A stretch of DNA of 64,000 nt from Cristatella mucedo. Its lineage: Eukaryota > Bryozoa > Phylactolaemata > Cristatellidae. The stretch is taken from assembly GCA_009760855.2 (NCBI GenBank), contig WPIO01000020.1, forward strand, positions 2,607,501 to 2,671,500. Direction: 5' to 3'. Shown piece by piece: positions 35,747 through 49,823 of this stretch. The translations under genes were made by a program, and so were the position numbers. The notes below the pieces were generated by a model, which was not told where the DNA came from, searched no databases, and saw nothing but the letters and a program-made list of their open reading frames with translations. Position 1 is the stretch's first letter; each line of letters begins with the position of its first letter.

Positions 35747-38700
35747 GAAGAAAGAGTGAGAAAGAGAGAGTAGTGAGAGTGAGTGAGAGAGAGGAGAGAA
35801 GAGGGAGAGAGGGCGAGTGAGAAAATGTAATAAAAGGAGGGAGGTGGCGTTGCAGTGGGATTTTCCTCCAAAAATAGCACACTTTATTTAGAGCTTCATT
35901 GTAGAGATTGTGCATCTATGACATTGAGCAGACATCATTAGGAGACCGGAAAAGACAAGACGTTGCTGCATCCCCAAATCTTGGACATTGCGTAATATGG
36001 TCCATATAATATCAATATTCACATGTATTTAGGAAGCACTGGGCGTGCCCACGTCTATGCTTATCCGTCATTTTGCTTCATTTTTCGTATGTTTAAGTAT
36101 TTTTAACATGATGATTGCAGCAAAATATCAAAGAACTATCAAGAAAATCTTGAAATAATTAATCTGGTTGGTAATTTGAGTGTCTGGTGTGATAGATCAA
36201 TGGAGGTCGAGTGTGTCATCCTAAACTGTTGCTTTCAGAGTGTTCGTGATACATTTCAGATCTGGAATTGCACTTCGTTGCTATTGCAGGAATCACTGCG
36301 GGCGAGCAATTGAAAACAATCCTTTCTTCATTACGGACTATCTACAGAGGTGCATCATCGGTAAGAAATATAGTAAAAATTAGACCCGAAAGATTTTACT
36401 TAAATCCATGCACGCATGTATGTGAGCAATTCACGGCAGTCGAGCAGTGAGTGACGGATGCAATTTGGTCCAGGGGCCAAAATAGCGAAGAGGGTATATA
36501 GCTAAGGGCTAAGGACTGCTCCAGATCCACCCAGAGGCAGCGGTCTACTCGAAACTCCCCTTCCGGCGCTGCTCCTATGTTTTTTATTTCGATTTTCAGA
36601 CGGCTTAGGCTTATAAGGCTAATGAGGCTGCGACGGGCCAGAGAAATGCCGGGCGACAACACCAATGTGAGCGGCTCCATGTTTCGTGCTTGGCTTCGGG
36701 GGGCGGTGGTTGTGGCGAGTGGAGGAAAAATACGGTTCCATGTGGCGTGCCTGAGGTGAATCGTTTCCATGTAGATCTCTAGAGAGACATTTGGGCTTTC
36801 TAGGTTCAGCCGGTTACAAACAATGCCAGAATTTTTATAATGCACTATAGGCTACTAATTACGCTCGACTTACGGGTAATATTTCACCAATAAAAGTCGT
36901 GTAAAGATTGGTATTTGGGAATGTTTAGCAATGCAAAGGATTATCTTTTCTCCTTCTGCCAAATTATTATTATTATTAAGAGAAATATGGCTGTCTTGGG
37001 GCACCTTGTGAACACTATACTATCATCATTAGTTTTAAATATATTTTCGATCTCGCCATCTGGTGTGATTTTAAGCTTGTTTAACGATTCTAACCATCAA
37101 AATAATTGTAAATACCCCTCCATTATTACAGACAGTAAAAAAAAGTTGCATCGAGAAAAAGCACCCAGCCACTAAAGCGCATCAATAGATCGTGCACGTT
37201 CCCAAACACGCCTGCTCAGAGCCAGCTCAGCTCTGAAAGAGCCGCTGAGTCTAGCCATTCCAGCTAAATCCGGATGCTCGCCCTTTCAATCACATGATTC
37301 GCGCATTCCATGAGGAATACGTCTGGTGGCACCTGCATTCTATGTGACTGGTCCTTTATGTGATCGTGCGTGCTGACAAAGTGCATGCTGCCACTAACCC
37401 TATTACTCACGTAGACACCTTGAATATTGCCCATAGTCGTACGGTCATAGTTCTTTTACAGTTAATATAAAGTGCCTAGATTGATATTAAGTTCTCTGAG
37501 GGTACTATACAAATGTTACGTTTTAATATTATTATTATATAAGCCCTCTCAAGGTCACCAGGAGTAGGTCCCCTCATTTTTCCTGATTTCACTGGAACGA
37601 AATGCTTGTATTTCGGTACCTAGCGAGTAATACAGGCACAGATCGCATTTCCCAAGAAATCCGCTCGCGACTGTGACTTGTGCCACACTTTTCCGAGAAT
37701 GAAGCAGTCGTGGTGCTAAATGCGTAGATATTATTATTATTACGGAAACACACGGACGTACCCGGTGTTGATACATCATCCATTTATAATCCAGAGAATT
37801 GATTTGGGTTCCTATAGAATTTTCCAGCTTGCACTGCTAAGGCTAAGAAACTAACCCTTGCGAAACTTTTTTTTCCAGTCTTGTCTCGCTCCGTCCGAGT
37901 GAATCGTTGTTCGCGTGGGTGTGCGATGTAAAACTGTGTACTCTGTGAGTAAACGATCGACGCACTTTTCCTTTTCGGCCTTCCTTAAGCGTCTAGAAAT
38001 ATATTCAGTTCTGTTAAGCCACCATTATAAACTTTGTCATTATTATTACTATTATTATTGTAGATCGGCACATTAGCTAAGTGGTCTGGCATGGGCGCAG
38101 GAAAGGGGGAGTAGGCCAGACATGCACGGGGCTATTGCCCCCTTAGGGGGCTATAGCCCCGTATGTGTCAGGCATACGAGGCAGACCGGGCTGCCCCAAC
38201 CAAAGGTGCACCCATTCAAGTCCTCACCTGGTCAATAATGAACCTAATAGCCTTCCTTTGAAGCCAGTATTCCATCCCTAGTACCTACCTGAATTCCACG
38301 GAGTTCCACAAACCGACGGATAGTGCCCGTAGAGACTTGTAGGGTCCTCAGGTTTCTGGTGTTTTTCTCTAGAGGGTATGAGCGACTTTTCTTTGTTAGA
38401 TAGAGCTAGCTCTGGCTGCCCTGATGGCTCTTCTTCGTCACGCAGATCCGTCAGGCAGATTTCCAGAGTTTGGGGTTACACTGTGTACAGGGAATAGTTA
38501 TTTTTTAGATGCGATAAAAAGGTAATTCAACGGGTCCCTAGAAGCGTGCTGAGAGGCTCGCCGCATGAGAGCTGGAAACACTAGCTCATCCCATAACGAA
38601 GTCCCACATTTCTTTAGCTGAATGAGTTTAAAGGGTTTTTTAGGCGGCTTGCCTTCAGCGTGAGCCTTCCGGACCTCTTCCAGAGAGTCTGCAGGACGAT

Positions 38701-41700
38701 GCTACCCATATTTTTAAGTGGAGCTCACATAATCCTCCCGGAAGTAACACTTGGGGATGTAACTTCGTGCTCTCCATAGGGGGGGTACCAGTATCGTCGA
38801 AGCCCGCGTCTGAAGAGGCTATTGGCCGGAAAAAGCTCTTTCGGCGCTTTGATCCACGCTTACCAAAAATGAGGTGCATACTTTTTACACCAGGCTGCAC
38901 AGGCCGTGACGGTGCTACTTCCGAGTGCCGAATCTCAGTCTGCTTCCTGAAGAGGCTATGATTTCTTTCTACTTAAAATAAGTTACCTCATTTTTCAGGG
39001 GAGCAGACACTCGTGGCCTGCCGGGCGATTGACCCGTGACGCATCGCTCCGAAGTCAGTCTCCAGAGGGCGTCGTCGGCCCAAGTGGGATGTTTAAAAGC
39101 AGATTAGCTGAGCCTAGAGTTACCTCTCCACTTCCAAATCTGAGGGCGTTTAGAGTCAAGGGCTTCAACGGCCCATCGACTAACGAATAGCCACGAATTT
39201 ATTATGATTGCAGGATGGCTATCCAAACGGCGTTCGGTAGCGGTCGGTCTGCTAACTAGCGGCGCCCGAGAAACACGTCGCGCGCTCCCTCGACCTTGAC
39301 CTCAGAGAATCGTTTCAGAGGGCTGCTAGCTCGAGCCGAGGCGCCTCGATGAGCCTCGTTGAGCAGTAAGAAGCCAAAGCCGCCGGAGCTTCGGCTTGCA
39401 GCTGCTGTACACAGCGGGTCAATCGCTCGAGGTCCAATGGCTGGCCGGCAGCCAGCCAGCGAGTATTTGAGCGTGGGTTGACTTGGGCCTTGGAGGCAAC
39501 CGGTTACTAACCACAGGAATTCTGGAGAGGCATGTCGGGAGGCAAGCGAGCCCTTAATTCTCCTTCGCGTCGTTCTGCAGGGCAGCACAAATAAAGGTTG
39601 TCAGTTGAACGGCCACATTTTTTGTACATAGCGGCGGAAGAGCCTTAGCTGCAGTCACCCGACTTGCAGTGTAGGTCGATGAAGGATTGCCCTCGGCAGG
39701 ACACTAACCCGCGACCTGAATCGTGAAGTGCGAATCCCTAACCCATCTGCTGAGACCAAGGGCCATACATAGCAAAGGTCAACTGATTCAACAGCGAAAT
39801 TTAAGTCTCCAAGTCATTTTTAGCCGTACATCCCACAATCCAGTTTACGACCTTGATGTGCAGTATGTCGAGTCGGAGAGCGTAGTCACCATAAGCTGTC
39901 AATACTCGTCTATGACTATTGAAATTAATAAATAGTCTATTGGCTACCCTGCTACACAGATATACGCACATGCAAGCGTAGTTATGCGCGAGCACACACA
40001 GATACTCTCAAACGCATGCACATATTCGCAACGAAAGCATAGGGGTCGGGAATGGCATCTTTCTTGCATTATTTTAGCTGCCACAAGCCGTAGAGGTTTC
40101 GTAAGCTGCGTATGTTCTGGCTGTCGACAGAGTGCTGATGAATTACGTTTGGGATTCCGATTGTCTGCATTTAATCTAGATGTGAGCAGTATCCGGTCTG
40201 TGGCCTAAATGCTCGGCTTGGGCGTAATTACACCCTCCTAACCTTCTGAATGATCTGGCTGCGATCCCCAGCCGACATTGCAGACAGGCAGAGTTGGTCG
40301 AAATTCTAACTTGATGATCATGCAGTGATCAATCCGTTATTGCCAATGGCAAGCAGCGGTGATAGCTGTTAAGCCTTATCTGCCGCCATAAAAATTAAGC
40401 TGTTGGATCAGCCGACCTTTAAATTTTTGCTGCTCTGAGCTAATTGGTATGTGTAACGAGACCCTCGAATTCCCCTGGGTGGCGTGCAGGGTATGCTGGT
40501 AATGAATGCACTGCTAACAGACGACTAATCTTGACTTTGTAAACAGGTATAACTTTCTCGCACGGGTGCTCGATTGTGCAGTAACTGAGGACACGTGGCG
40601 CTACATTTTACTGCTGATCTTTCCGTAATTTTTCCTCGATGTGACTGACCATGCTCTTTTTAGTGCTTCAGTGTCAACAGGCTCCTGACCCAGATCGGCA
40701 TCTCTAACGACACTGTCAGTGTTCCCGACGAACTAATTGCTCAGCTGTTGTCATACACGTTCATTAACATGGCTAAAGGTAGGCCTGTACAATGAATACG
40801 TGCTGTGATCGCAAAGTCTTCATCTGACACTAGAATAAGGGAAATGGTTGCTGCTTGAGACGGAGTTTGAATAGGGCATCAAGCAGATTACGTGTTAATC
40901 GTGTTAATTACGTCTATTGTAAGACCAAGTAAGGTGAATCCAGCCACTCTTCAGGCGTTTGAACGAGTGAAAGTATTTTTTTTTGAACAGGGGCTCGCCG
41001 TCTAAAATTTGTCGTGGTTGCTCTTGCAGGGCATATCATACTAGACAACTGTCCAATGCAACCTACGGAGCTGCAAATTGCCTCAGATCTTATGGAGCTG
41101 CTTGACGTGCACAGCAAGGCGCTGTCACTGCAAGGTTTGTATGGTTCACGCGTTGTCGTGCTCGGTAGAATTATACAGTTACTGCGCTGAGCATCCGCGA
41201 GCTCGGTTACGCCAGATGGGAGGGTCAGATCTCCAGGCACTATTTTAGCCTGCTGAGACTGATTATTGGCTAGTGCATTGATTGACTTGAGCGACAGCAG
41301 ATGTCTCTCGCTAGGAAATTACAACGATATATCCAGAAGGGCAGCAGTCATTGCCATATTAAAATTGCCACCAATAAGGATAGGGGGTTAACTCTTAACT
41401 TCATGCACAACATCCGACGGAGGACTAAGCAAAGCGGACACAAATATTCAAGTAGCTAAGCATTCGGGTCAATTTGGTACAGCGGTAAAGTTGCTCGCAC
41501 AGACCGAGATCAATGTGACTATATTTGATGACCGAAAGTCGTGGTAATGTAATGTATGTATCTCGGTCTGTAACTCCACGAAGTCATAAAGACCATGTGG
41601 GGGTTACTCAAGAAAGTTTTGTAGAGCGCACTGACAGAGAGAAAGTGGGAAGCATAGAAGAGTCAGGAGAGCAGTTGAGGTAGTGAGTAGCATGTAAGTA

Positions 41701-44700
41701 GTTGCTCAGGACCGCTGAAAAGGATGAGCCATAGTCGGCAGTAGGAGAGTAGTTGTCGTTGCGTAAGAATTGTGGAGGCGAGTTCCACATTCTAGGACCT
41801 GCAGAACCTATGATTCTGTCGCTAACGGTCTTTAAGCGGAGGAATGGAACACCTAATTTATTGTCCACACAGGACCTGAGGGCGAGAAAAGGCTGAAACT
41901 GATGCAGCAGTTCAGCTAGGTACGAAGGAGCCAAGCCGTGGTGGGCCTTGTGGGTCAGCGTACGCACTTTGCTCTGTATCCGTTGCTCAACCGGCATCCA
42001 TGCTAGCTCTTTTAGCAAAGGAGACCTGTGCTCAAACCGCTGGGATTTGAAGACTAGCCTTGCAGCCATATTCATAGTCAGCTGCAGTGGCCTAATAGCT
42101 TTCTTTGGCAGCCCAGCCAAAAGGGAATCACAATAATCAAGCCGAGTGGTCTCGAATCCACTGGCGTTTCGAAGCGCTTGAATAGAGATTAAGTTCTTTT
42201 AGAATGCCGTACAAATGAATTATGATTAAACGAATCATATTTTGAGAGATACGATGGTCAGAAGAAGAAACAGATACTAATAATAATAATACGTTTGTAT
42301 AGCGCCTTCAGAGGAATGAATATCTCTCTAGGCACTTTACAGATGCTTCGTACAAAGCATCACCGAATGTTTGGTGGTAACGTCCGCACGCAGGAGGCAT
42401 AGTGAAAGCAGGTAGTGCACACAAAAGATCATTGACAAAGATTCACCAAATGCCGTGATAAAAAGATGTACTTCAAGCTTCATTTTAAATGTCGTCATGT
42501 CAGGGTACGTTGTGACGTGAGTCGATAGTGAGTTCCAGGCTTCCGGAGCATATGAACTAAAGGTATGTCCAACCGTTTAGACGTTCATATGAGGAATGGC
42601 TAAATGATTCAAGTCAGAACAACGGGTTGAACGATTCTTCGCCTGGTGGGGGAGTATTTCTGATGAATGATGAATTCAGGTGAATGCAGTAACAGATGAA
42701 CTGCAACTGCAGCCGCCGCACCCAAGAGGAAATGTAAATATAATTCATTTGTATAGCGTCCCAAAAGAACTTAATCTCTATTCAGGCGCTGCACATATGC
42801 CTCGGAACTCGAGCCCACGAACTCAGCCAGACCTTAGTCGGGGCGAGCACCTTAACCGCTAAACCAAACCAGCTCGGCAGAGGACTTAAACGATGCTCGT
42901 CCGCACAATTCAGGCCACTCTTAATGAAGAAACGGGCTACCGGTGCTGCTGGTATATGATATTTGCTTAAGTTTGCGCACCAAAGGTAACGGACCCACTC
43001 TTGAATTTGCCCGCCCCCGTAGGATGGGGCAGCGACCTGGGCCGCCCTCTATTTCTACGTACCTTACCCCGACCTTCGCATACAACAAAAAATGTCTTAA
43101 TTCCACTCGATGAGCAACCGCTGAGTTCGTGTTGAATAAAAGCAATGGTTTGGCTCAATAAATTTTTAATCATTCCTGGTCTAGCCCCACCTACATGCAA
43201 ATCTTGCCGATCTAGCCGCTCTAAGTGTTAATGTTTCAGGACTTGCCCAGAGAGTAAAAACTTGCCTCCTCCACTGTGCGTGAATATAATAGTGATAATA
43301 ATAATAACAATACACTTGATAAAGCGCCCTCGGAGAACTCAGTCTCTTTCTAAGCGCTTTACTTTTGCTGCAAAGGAAACACGATCGAATGAATAAAGTA
43401 CTTCATAAGCGTGCAGATGTGTTTATTGCATTAGCGATAGTTCGGGCTTGCAGGCAATATGAGACCATTTGCATAGCCCATTATGATCGGTTTGCTTTAG
43501 ATCTATCAAGCGTGATGCAGATAGTCACGACAGGTGCAAACAGCAGTCAAACTACAGACGGAACGCAGCCGGGAAACCCTGCTCAAATGGTAAATAGACA
43601 GGCTGAGCAGTGTAGGAATGGGGCTCAGCTCGCTCAGCGGCCATCGGCTAATGTCCTGACCGCTTGAAGCTCATGCTTGCACCGGGCCGGGACGGTGGTC
43701 CAACTAATCTGGCTGGTCTACTTTTGCCGATGCTGCTTTATTATGCTAGACAAACTGAAATATTCGTATCTATATTTATAATGGTACGTATAAATGTATA
43801 TGTATGTGCACGTACAGTATGTACGTACCTCTAATTATGCATGCATCTTAGTCTAGGTAAATGCTAAGCTAATTCGAGCCATAACTTGGCCGCATCAAAC
43901 CCCGTTCGGGCGATGCTATCTTTGATGTGCTTATGCGTGCTGACACTGTGCATGCTGCCACTAACCACATTTGCATGCTGACCCTGTGCATGTCACCCCT
44001 AACCATATTATTCATTCGCTAGCGTCTCTGTAGCCCTTGCCATCTTTGCTATTGCAGTGTCTCAGCCCCGAACAATTGCTGGCAGCTTACGGCTTCGAGG
44101 CCATGGACGGAAGCACAACGATGCCGGCCGATCAGCTGCTTGTGATGTCTCCAGGACTGCTGCAGCAGAAGCTTGGGGGTTACTGCGCTCAGAGCAGCAC
44201 CGAGGAGGACGTCGAGCCTATTGACAAGCCCACTTTGGCTGAAAGTATGGCTGGCTGTGGACGTAAACATGCGGGGACTAATAGGACTGCATCTCATGCT
44301 CGTTTGAACCTGGCACGCTGCTGGATATGTGAAATTATGGCGCGTGCGACATTCCTTGAAGAGTGCACTCAAATTTATATCACTATTAATCGTTTCAGCC
44401 TACGGCTACGGCACGCTGACAATATTTATTATCAGCCTTCTACCACTGCTCGGCATGCTACTGCTGCCGTGCATGAAAACCAGGGCAGGGGACCACATAC
44501 TGACGCTGTTCACTGCTCTGGCCATCGGAACCATGCTCTCTGACGCTCTATTGCATATCTTGCCAGAGGTTAGTAATGCTGATGGCGATAGTCGTCGTGA
44601 TGCTGATGACGGTAGTGATGATGCTGCTGCTGATAATGATGATGATGATGAAGACGGAGCTGTTGAGATTCGATCGCAAAGTTCTTCTAGAGCACCTCTC

Positions 44701-47700
44701 ATCTCGCCTGGGCATCACTGTCACTGCTCTGCAATGGCTCAGGTCCTATCTCAGTGGGAGACTCTAGAGTATTGACGTGAATGGACAAAGATCATCCGAG
44801 GTACCTCTGAAATATGCGGTACCTCAGGGCTCTGTGCTAGGTCCGATTCTTTTCACGGTTTATACTCTGCCTCTTGCTGATGTGATTGCCAAGCACAATC
44901 TAGGCTTTCACTTCTATGCGGATGACACTCAGTTGTTCTTTGATCCATCCCAGCCTTCGAGCACCTCAAATTCTCTCAGCTCACTTGCTGCACGTATTGA
45001 CGACATCTGCACATGGATGGCAGCAAGTTTTCTAAAACTAAACAACAATCAAACTAACCTACTAGTTATGGGCAAACCAAGTGTGATTCACAAATTGGAA
45101 AGGCTGACGCTCAAAATTAGCTCTGCCAGCATATTCTGCTGAATCAGCTCGAAATCTAGGTGTCATGTTCCAAAGCGACCGCTCGCTAGACGACCATATC
45201 AGCTCCACAGTCAAATCCGCCTATTTTCAGCTTCATAAAATTGCTAAAACTCGGGCTTGTTAAGATAAGGATACCACGTCCAAGTTGGTCCATGCATTTT
45301 CGACATCCTGTCTCGACTTCTGCAGCTCACTGCTTACTGGCCTACCGGCATGTGCGATCAGGCGATTGCAGCTGGTGCAAAACTCCACAGGTAGGCTTGT
45401 CTGTCGTGAGCGTCGCTGTTGCCACATTATCTCACTTCCCACCGACCTGCACTGGTTACCAGTCAAGCAACGGATTGACTTCAAGGTTTTGTCGCTCACT
45501 TTTAGGTCACTTCATTCTTTGGCTCCAGCCTATCTCTCAGATCTACTCCCCAACCAAGCCAAGCATCGTACCACCTGCTTTTCGGAGTCAAACGGTCTAC
45601 AAATACCTCGTACAAATCTCAAATCCTTTGGAGACCGTGCATTTAGTTCGTATGCTCCCAAAGCCTGGAACTCCCTGCCGATCTGCGTCAGAACATCCCC
45701 TTACCTGACTACATTTAAAATGAAGTTAAAAACACACCTATTTAGGACAGCATTTAGTGGGTCCCTGCCATATCATAGCCATATCGTAGATAGGCTTGTA
45801 GAGCAAAGTTCTCACGCTGACCCACAAGGCCCGCCACGGCTTGGCTCCGTCATACCTAGCTGAACTGCTGCATCGGTTTCAGCATGTTCGCGCCCTCAGG
45901 TCCTGTGTGGACAATAAATTAGCTGTCCCATTCCTCCGCTTAAAGACAGTTGGGCACAGAAGCTTTAGCTCTGCAGGTCCTAGACTGTGGAACTCGCTTC
46001 CACAATTCTTACGAAACGACATCTACTCTCCAATTGCCGACTATGGCACATCTTTTTCAGCAGTCCTGAACTGCTACTTCTATGCTACTCACTACCTCAA
46101 CTGCTCTCTTAACTCTGCTATGCTTCCCACTTTCTCTTTGTTGCGTGAGACGAAGTCTGTTGGCTACCGAATGCGTACCGAAAGCCGCTTAGGCTGTGAG
46201 TGCGCTATACAAAACTCTCCTGCGTAACGCCCACATGGTCTTTATGACTTTGTGGAGTTACTGGCGGAGATACATTACATAGGCTATAGAGTGGCACTTG
46301 ATAGGCTATATAAGCAGCACTCGAAACGAGTTTAGTCCTTGCTGATGAGAGATGATTACAGGTGAAGCTACGAACATTCTAATCACGGCAAGCGACTTAT
46401 AGGTGCAGCGCCAATGCACGTAGATGTGCCGGCGGTTTGTAAAAGCAGCGTCAATAGAGAGCGGCCGTATTGTAAGATCAAACTACGTAGCCATGTCGTA
46501 GATAGGCCTACATCATCAATAGAGACTGTCAGACGGTTTCCGACTTTCAAAACTAGCAGTGGCAGGCCGTGCCTCTCGTGCGGTTGCCATAGCACCGCTC
46601 AAGCTGAGGCCTAGAGTGAAATTCACGCTCGGCTAAAAGCTTGAGCTCTACGGCCCCACCTCTTACGTGGCTCCGGCTTTATGTCGCCTAACATTAAATG
46701 GTCGCATGGTACCAGTCTGTAAAATTCAGGAACCACGAATCATATCTCGGAAGTCGTAGTCTGGATGGTGTAACCGTCGCCGACGCTTCTTTAGTGACCA
46801 TCTGCCGGCCAGTCAGTCATTGTACCTGGGCCTTTTCACTCCTATAGGCGGTGTTGTATACACAGTGTTCCATTTTAAAAATGAAGTTTAGTGGCGACTT
46901 TTCGCTCGGGTTTACGCTTTTCCCGAGACTTTATTTAGGTAGAACGTGCCACGAGCTCTGAGTGGAGCTCTTTGCTGGGCTTCTTTGGTAAGATCGGAGA
47001 CGGAGGCTGTGGAGCAGCAGGGAAACTACTCATTCACTCACTATCGTTAGGCGACTCATTCGCTGCTGATGTGCACATTTTTTGCAAATGCTTACGTAAT
47101 TACTCGCTAATGATTGTCACTGTTTATGGCCTTGCATGTACTACTAAACGGGTTCAAAAAATGTTTACGTTGGTATTTGTTCTTTAAAATGCATAGCTCA
47201 CGGATTTTACTCACTGTCAACATCTAAGGTTTAACAATGTACTAAGGCCCAGCCTTAACGCAGCTATACGCCCATGCTCTTTAGTTTTCACGTTGAATAA
47301 TCAGTCAGTCAGTCCCCAACTTGCGACGGTTCGACTTACGAACATTTGGAGATACGAACTCGGCCACGGTCACGAAAAAATGAATAAACAAATCAAAGCC
47401 GATCCAAGAAAAATTCTGAAACCAGCCGTCGGTCAGTACATTTGACACGCCGCAAGAAGTAAAAAAAATATAATCCGTTTACCTCTTCATGACTTCTTCA
47501 GACCATATCCTAGTAGAACGGGCCGTATACTCTTCTCGACATTGGGCAAGTTTTCTAGTTCCTATCTATTTTTTAAGTTGGGTGCTGACTGTTTCTTGTG
47601 CAGGCAAAAAATTGCTGTTACACGCTACTGTCTATAATAAGGTGAGACAACTGCTTCATTAATTCACGAGAAATCGCTCTGACTGCAAAGGAAAACGCAC

Positions 47701-47721
47701 GTGTATATCAAAGGGATAAAC

Positions 47722-47787
<66 letters not shown>

Positions 47788-49768
47788 GTATATTGAACCA
47801 ACAGCTGGGCTTGCGCCCCAGGCCACGAGTATATACGGAGCCAGCCTGTTTATGGGTTGCGAGGCGCCGCCGTATTGTTATGAGAGGCGCTGATACATCG
47901 CTGGGCATGACCACTTGGCAGCCTTATACTTGCATGGAAAACCAAACTAGAATGCACTGACGGGCGACGTCTCCGATAAGGTAACGCGAACTTTGAAGGC
48001 TAGTGGCTCGAAGCGCGGAGTGGCAATTGCGATGAACTCGCCAGGCGAACTGGCATTAAGTTCAAGGGGTACGCAGGTGGTGAGCGAGCCTCATAAAACG
48101 ACAGGGCTGCCTTGTGGGAGGAACTCTGCACGCCTTGGTGTCTGCCCACGCATGTATGTCAGCTAGCACTCGAAGACAGTTGGGATGTGTCAGCCGCCGA
48201 CGCACCTGTAACGCAGAGTGTAAAGGAGTTTAGTGGGTTCAATGTGCAGACATCGCTTAGGTGAATTGCAATTGCATGCACGAAGATTCTAAGCGAATAA
48301 AGTAATGCCTGCAGCAGCCTCTTGCCTTTTTATTTGTCGTTCGCAGATTCTCGGTGATTCAACTGAATACGTCGGCTCGGTATCAGAAAATTTATTGGAA
48401 GTGGTTACAACGTTCATAGGTGAGAGCGTACTAGCGGAGGCTATAGCTCGCAAACTGCCTCCACCCACCAGCTGATTCCGCCGCCGCCCACCTGCAGAGC
48501 GGTGATGACTCGGCGGAGTAGGTTTCGCCCATTTTGTATTTGCAGGACCGAATGTCGCCGCTGTCTGTTGCAGGTGCATATGTATTTTTCTTACTCGAAA
48601 TGTCTCTGCACATCGCAAGAAAGAAGATGAATACTGTTCAGGTAGAGCAGTGTGGGTGATATTTGTCCTGGTTAGGCTGCTAGTTGGGGGCGCGAACGAC
48701 CGGTATAACTGTTGCAATAAAAATAGATTTACATAGCGCCCTTAGAGAACTTGTTGCTGGGTAATAGCCTCTCTCAAAATTGACTTGCTAGCAACATATA
48801 GGATGCGGTTTCAAAAGCATCTTACTACAAAGCCAGCGCGCTCCTCCGAGAAGTTACGGTCGACCGCTGCTGTTTGATCTATTCTCGCCAACTGTCTTGC
48901 TACTGGACGAATGGATGATGCTCTCGGGCACGCTTGGATCAGTGTACCGCAGCCATCAAGAGTTGTCGGCAGGCTCGTTTGTAGCGTTCTTTCGAGACTT
49001 GCGATGTTGGAGATAGATTACTGCCACATCATTTGTAGCTCGGTTTTGGAGCGGTTTGGTCGAGGAAACTTTGGAATGAACCGCACGCGATTCAAGGGGT
49101 TTGACGTTGAGCACGAATAGCTAGAACGACAAACGGGCACCCTCCACCGCGATCTTTTCCATGGATTTCCACCTCAGTGTACCGAATATGCGTCTGTTGG
49201 TTACTCACGTGTGCTTTGTCGATTTCAATCCGGTCTTGGTCAAAGGAAACAAATTGTTGTCGCTTAGGTGCTCGCCACGACCAGGTCTGGCCGAGGTCGC
49301 AGGCTCGAGCCTGGTGACACAATATGTAAAGCGCCTGAATAGAGATACAGTCTTCGTAGGGCTTTACAAATGATGTATATTTATTTATTTTTCATGAATC
49401 ACGTCAGCCGACCTTTACTTATTAATCATACCATTGAACTAGCGCTCCATTGGCAAGCTCGCTGAGTGGCCGACGGCAGCGCCCGCTAAGCGAGCACGAT
49501 GGCTGCTAATCAAAGGCTGAAAGAAACAAGTGCTTACGAAAGCGTTAAAGCGAACTAAAATCTAGCTAATTGCTGAAGCCCTTAATTTTAAGTTATTTTC
49601 TTCAATTTTATTTAAATTTATTTATTTATATTTATTTTTATGATTTTTCTGCTATTTTCTGTTCCCTGCTAAGCAACCCTTTGAATCTCTGGTTTGGAGT
49701 CACTCCAACAGCCAGCAGCCAATGATGGCGGTATTCTTCGAGTGTTGATGCTACGACTTGGCATTGAA

Positions 49769-49823
<55 letters not shown>

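Larger units (their letters stand above)
25373..40663 (+). other. Intron 1 of the ZIP gene (15.3 kb)
   Basis: GTAAAC..TTTTTAG. It holds LINE-A ends, SINEs, an uncharacterised-family pseudogene, AG-rich tracts and palindromes, annotated separately. In 25373-26840, 26960-28000, 28120-29940, 30200-32560, 33900-35500, 35830-37340 and 38170-39620 I see no further recognisable genes. Confidence 0.8.

Noticed and set aside
36260-36360. Splice-bordered 101-nt segment as a regular ZIP exon between exons 1 and 2
   Set aside because: Exon 1 ends in phase 0 and exon 2 begins in phase 0. This segment has a stop in phase 0 and its length is not a multiple of three. Kept only as a possible alternative exon in the findings.
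43445-43453. GCTTGCAG as the exon 4 acceptor
   Set aside because: It looks like a better splice site, but it puts the exon out of phase with exon 3 (early stop). The AG at 43433-43434 keeps the frame.
47020-47190. Short frame 46972-47187 as an extra ZIP exon in intron 6
   Set aside because: Exon 6 and exon 7 already join in phase 0 with continuous family similarity, and the frame shows no ZIP features.
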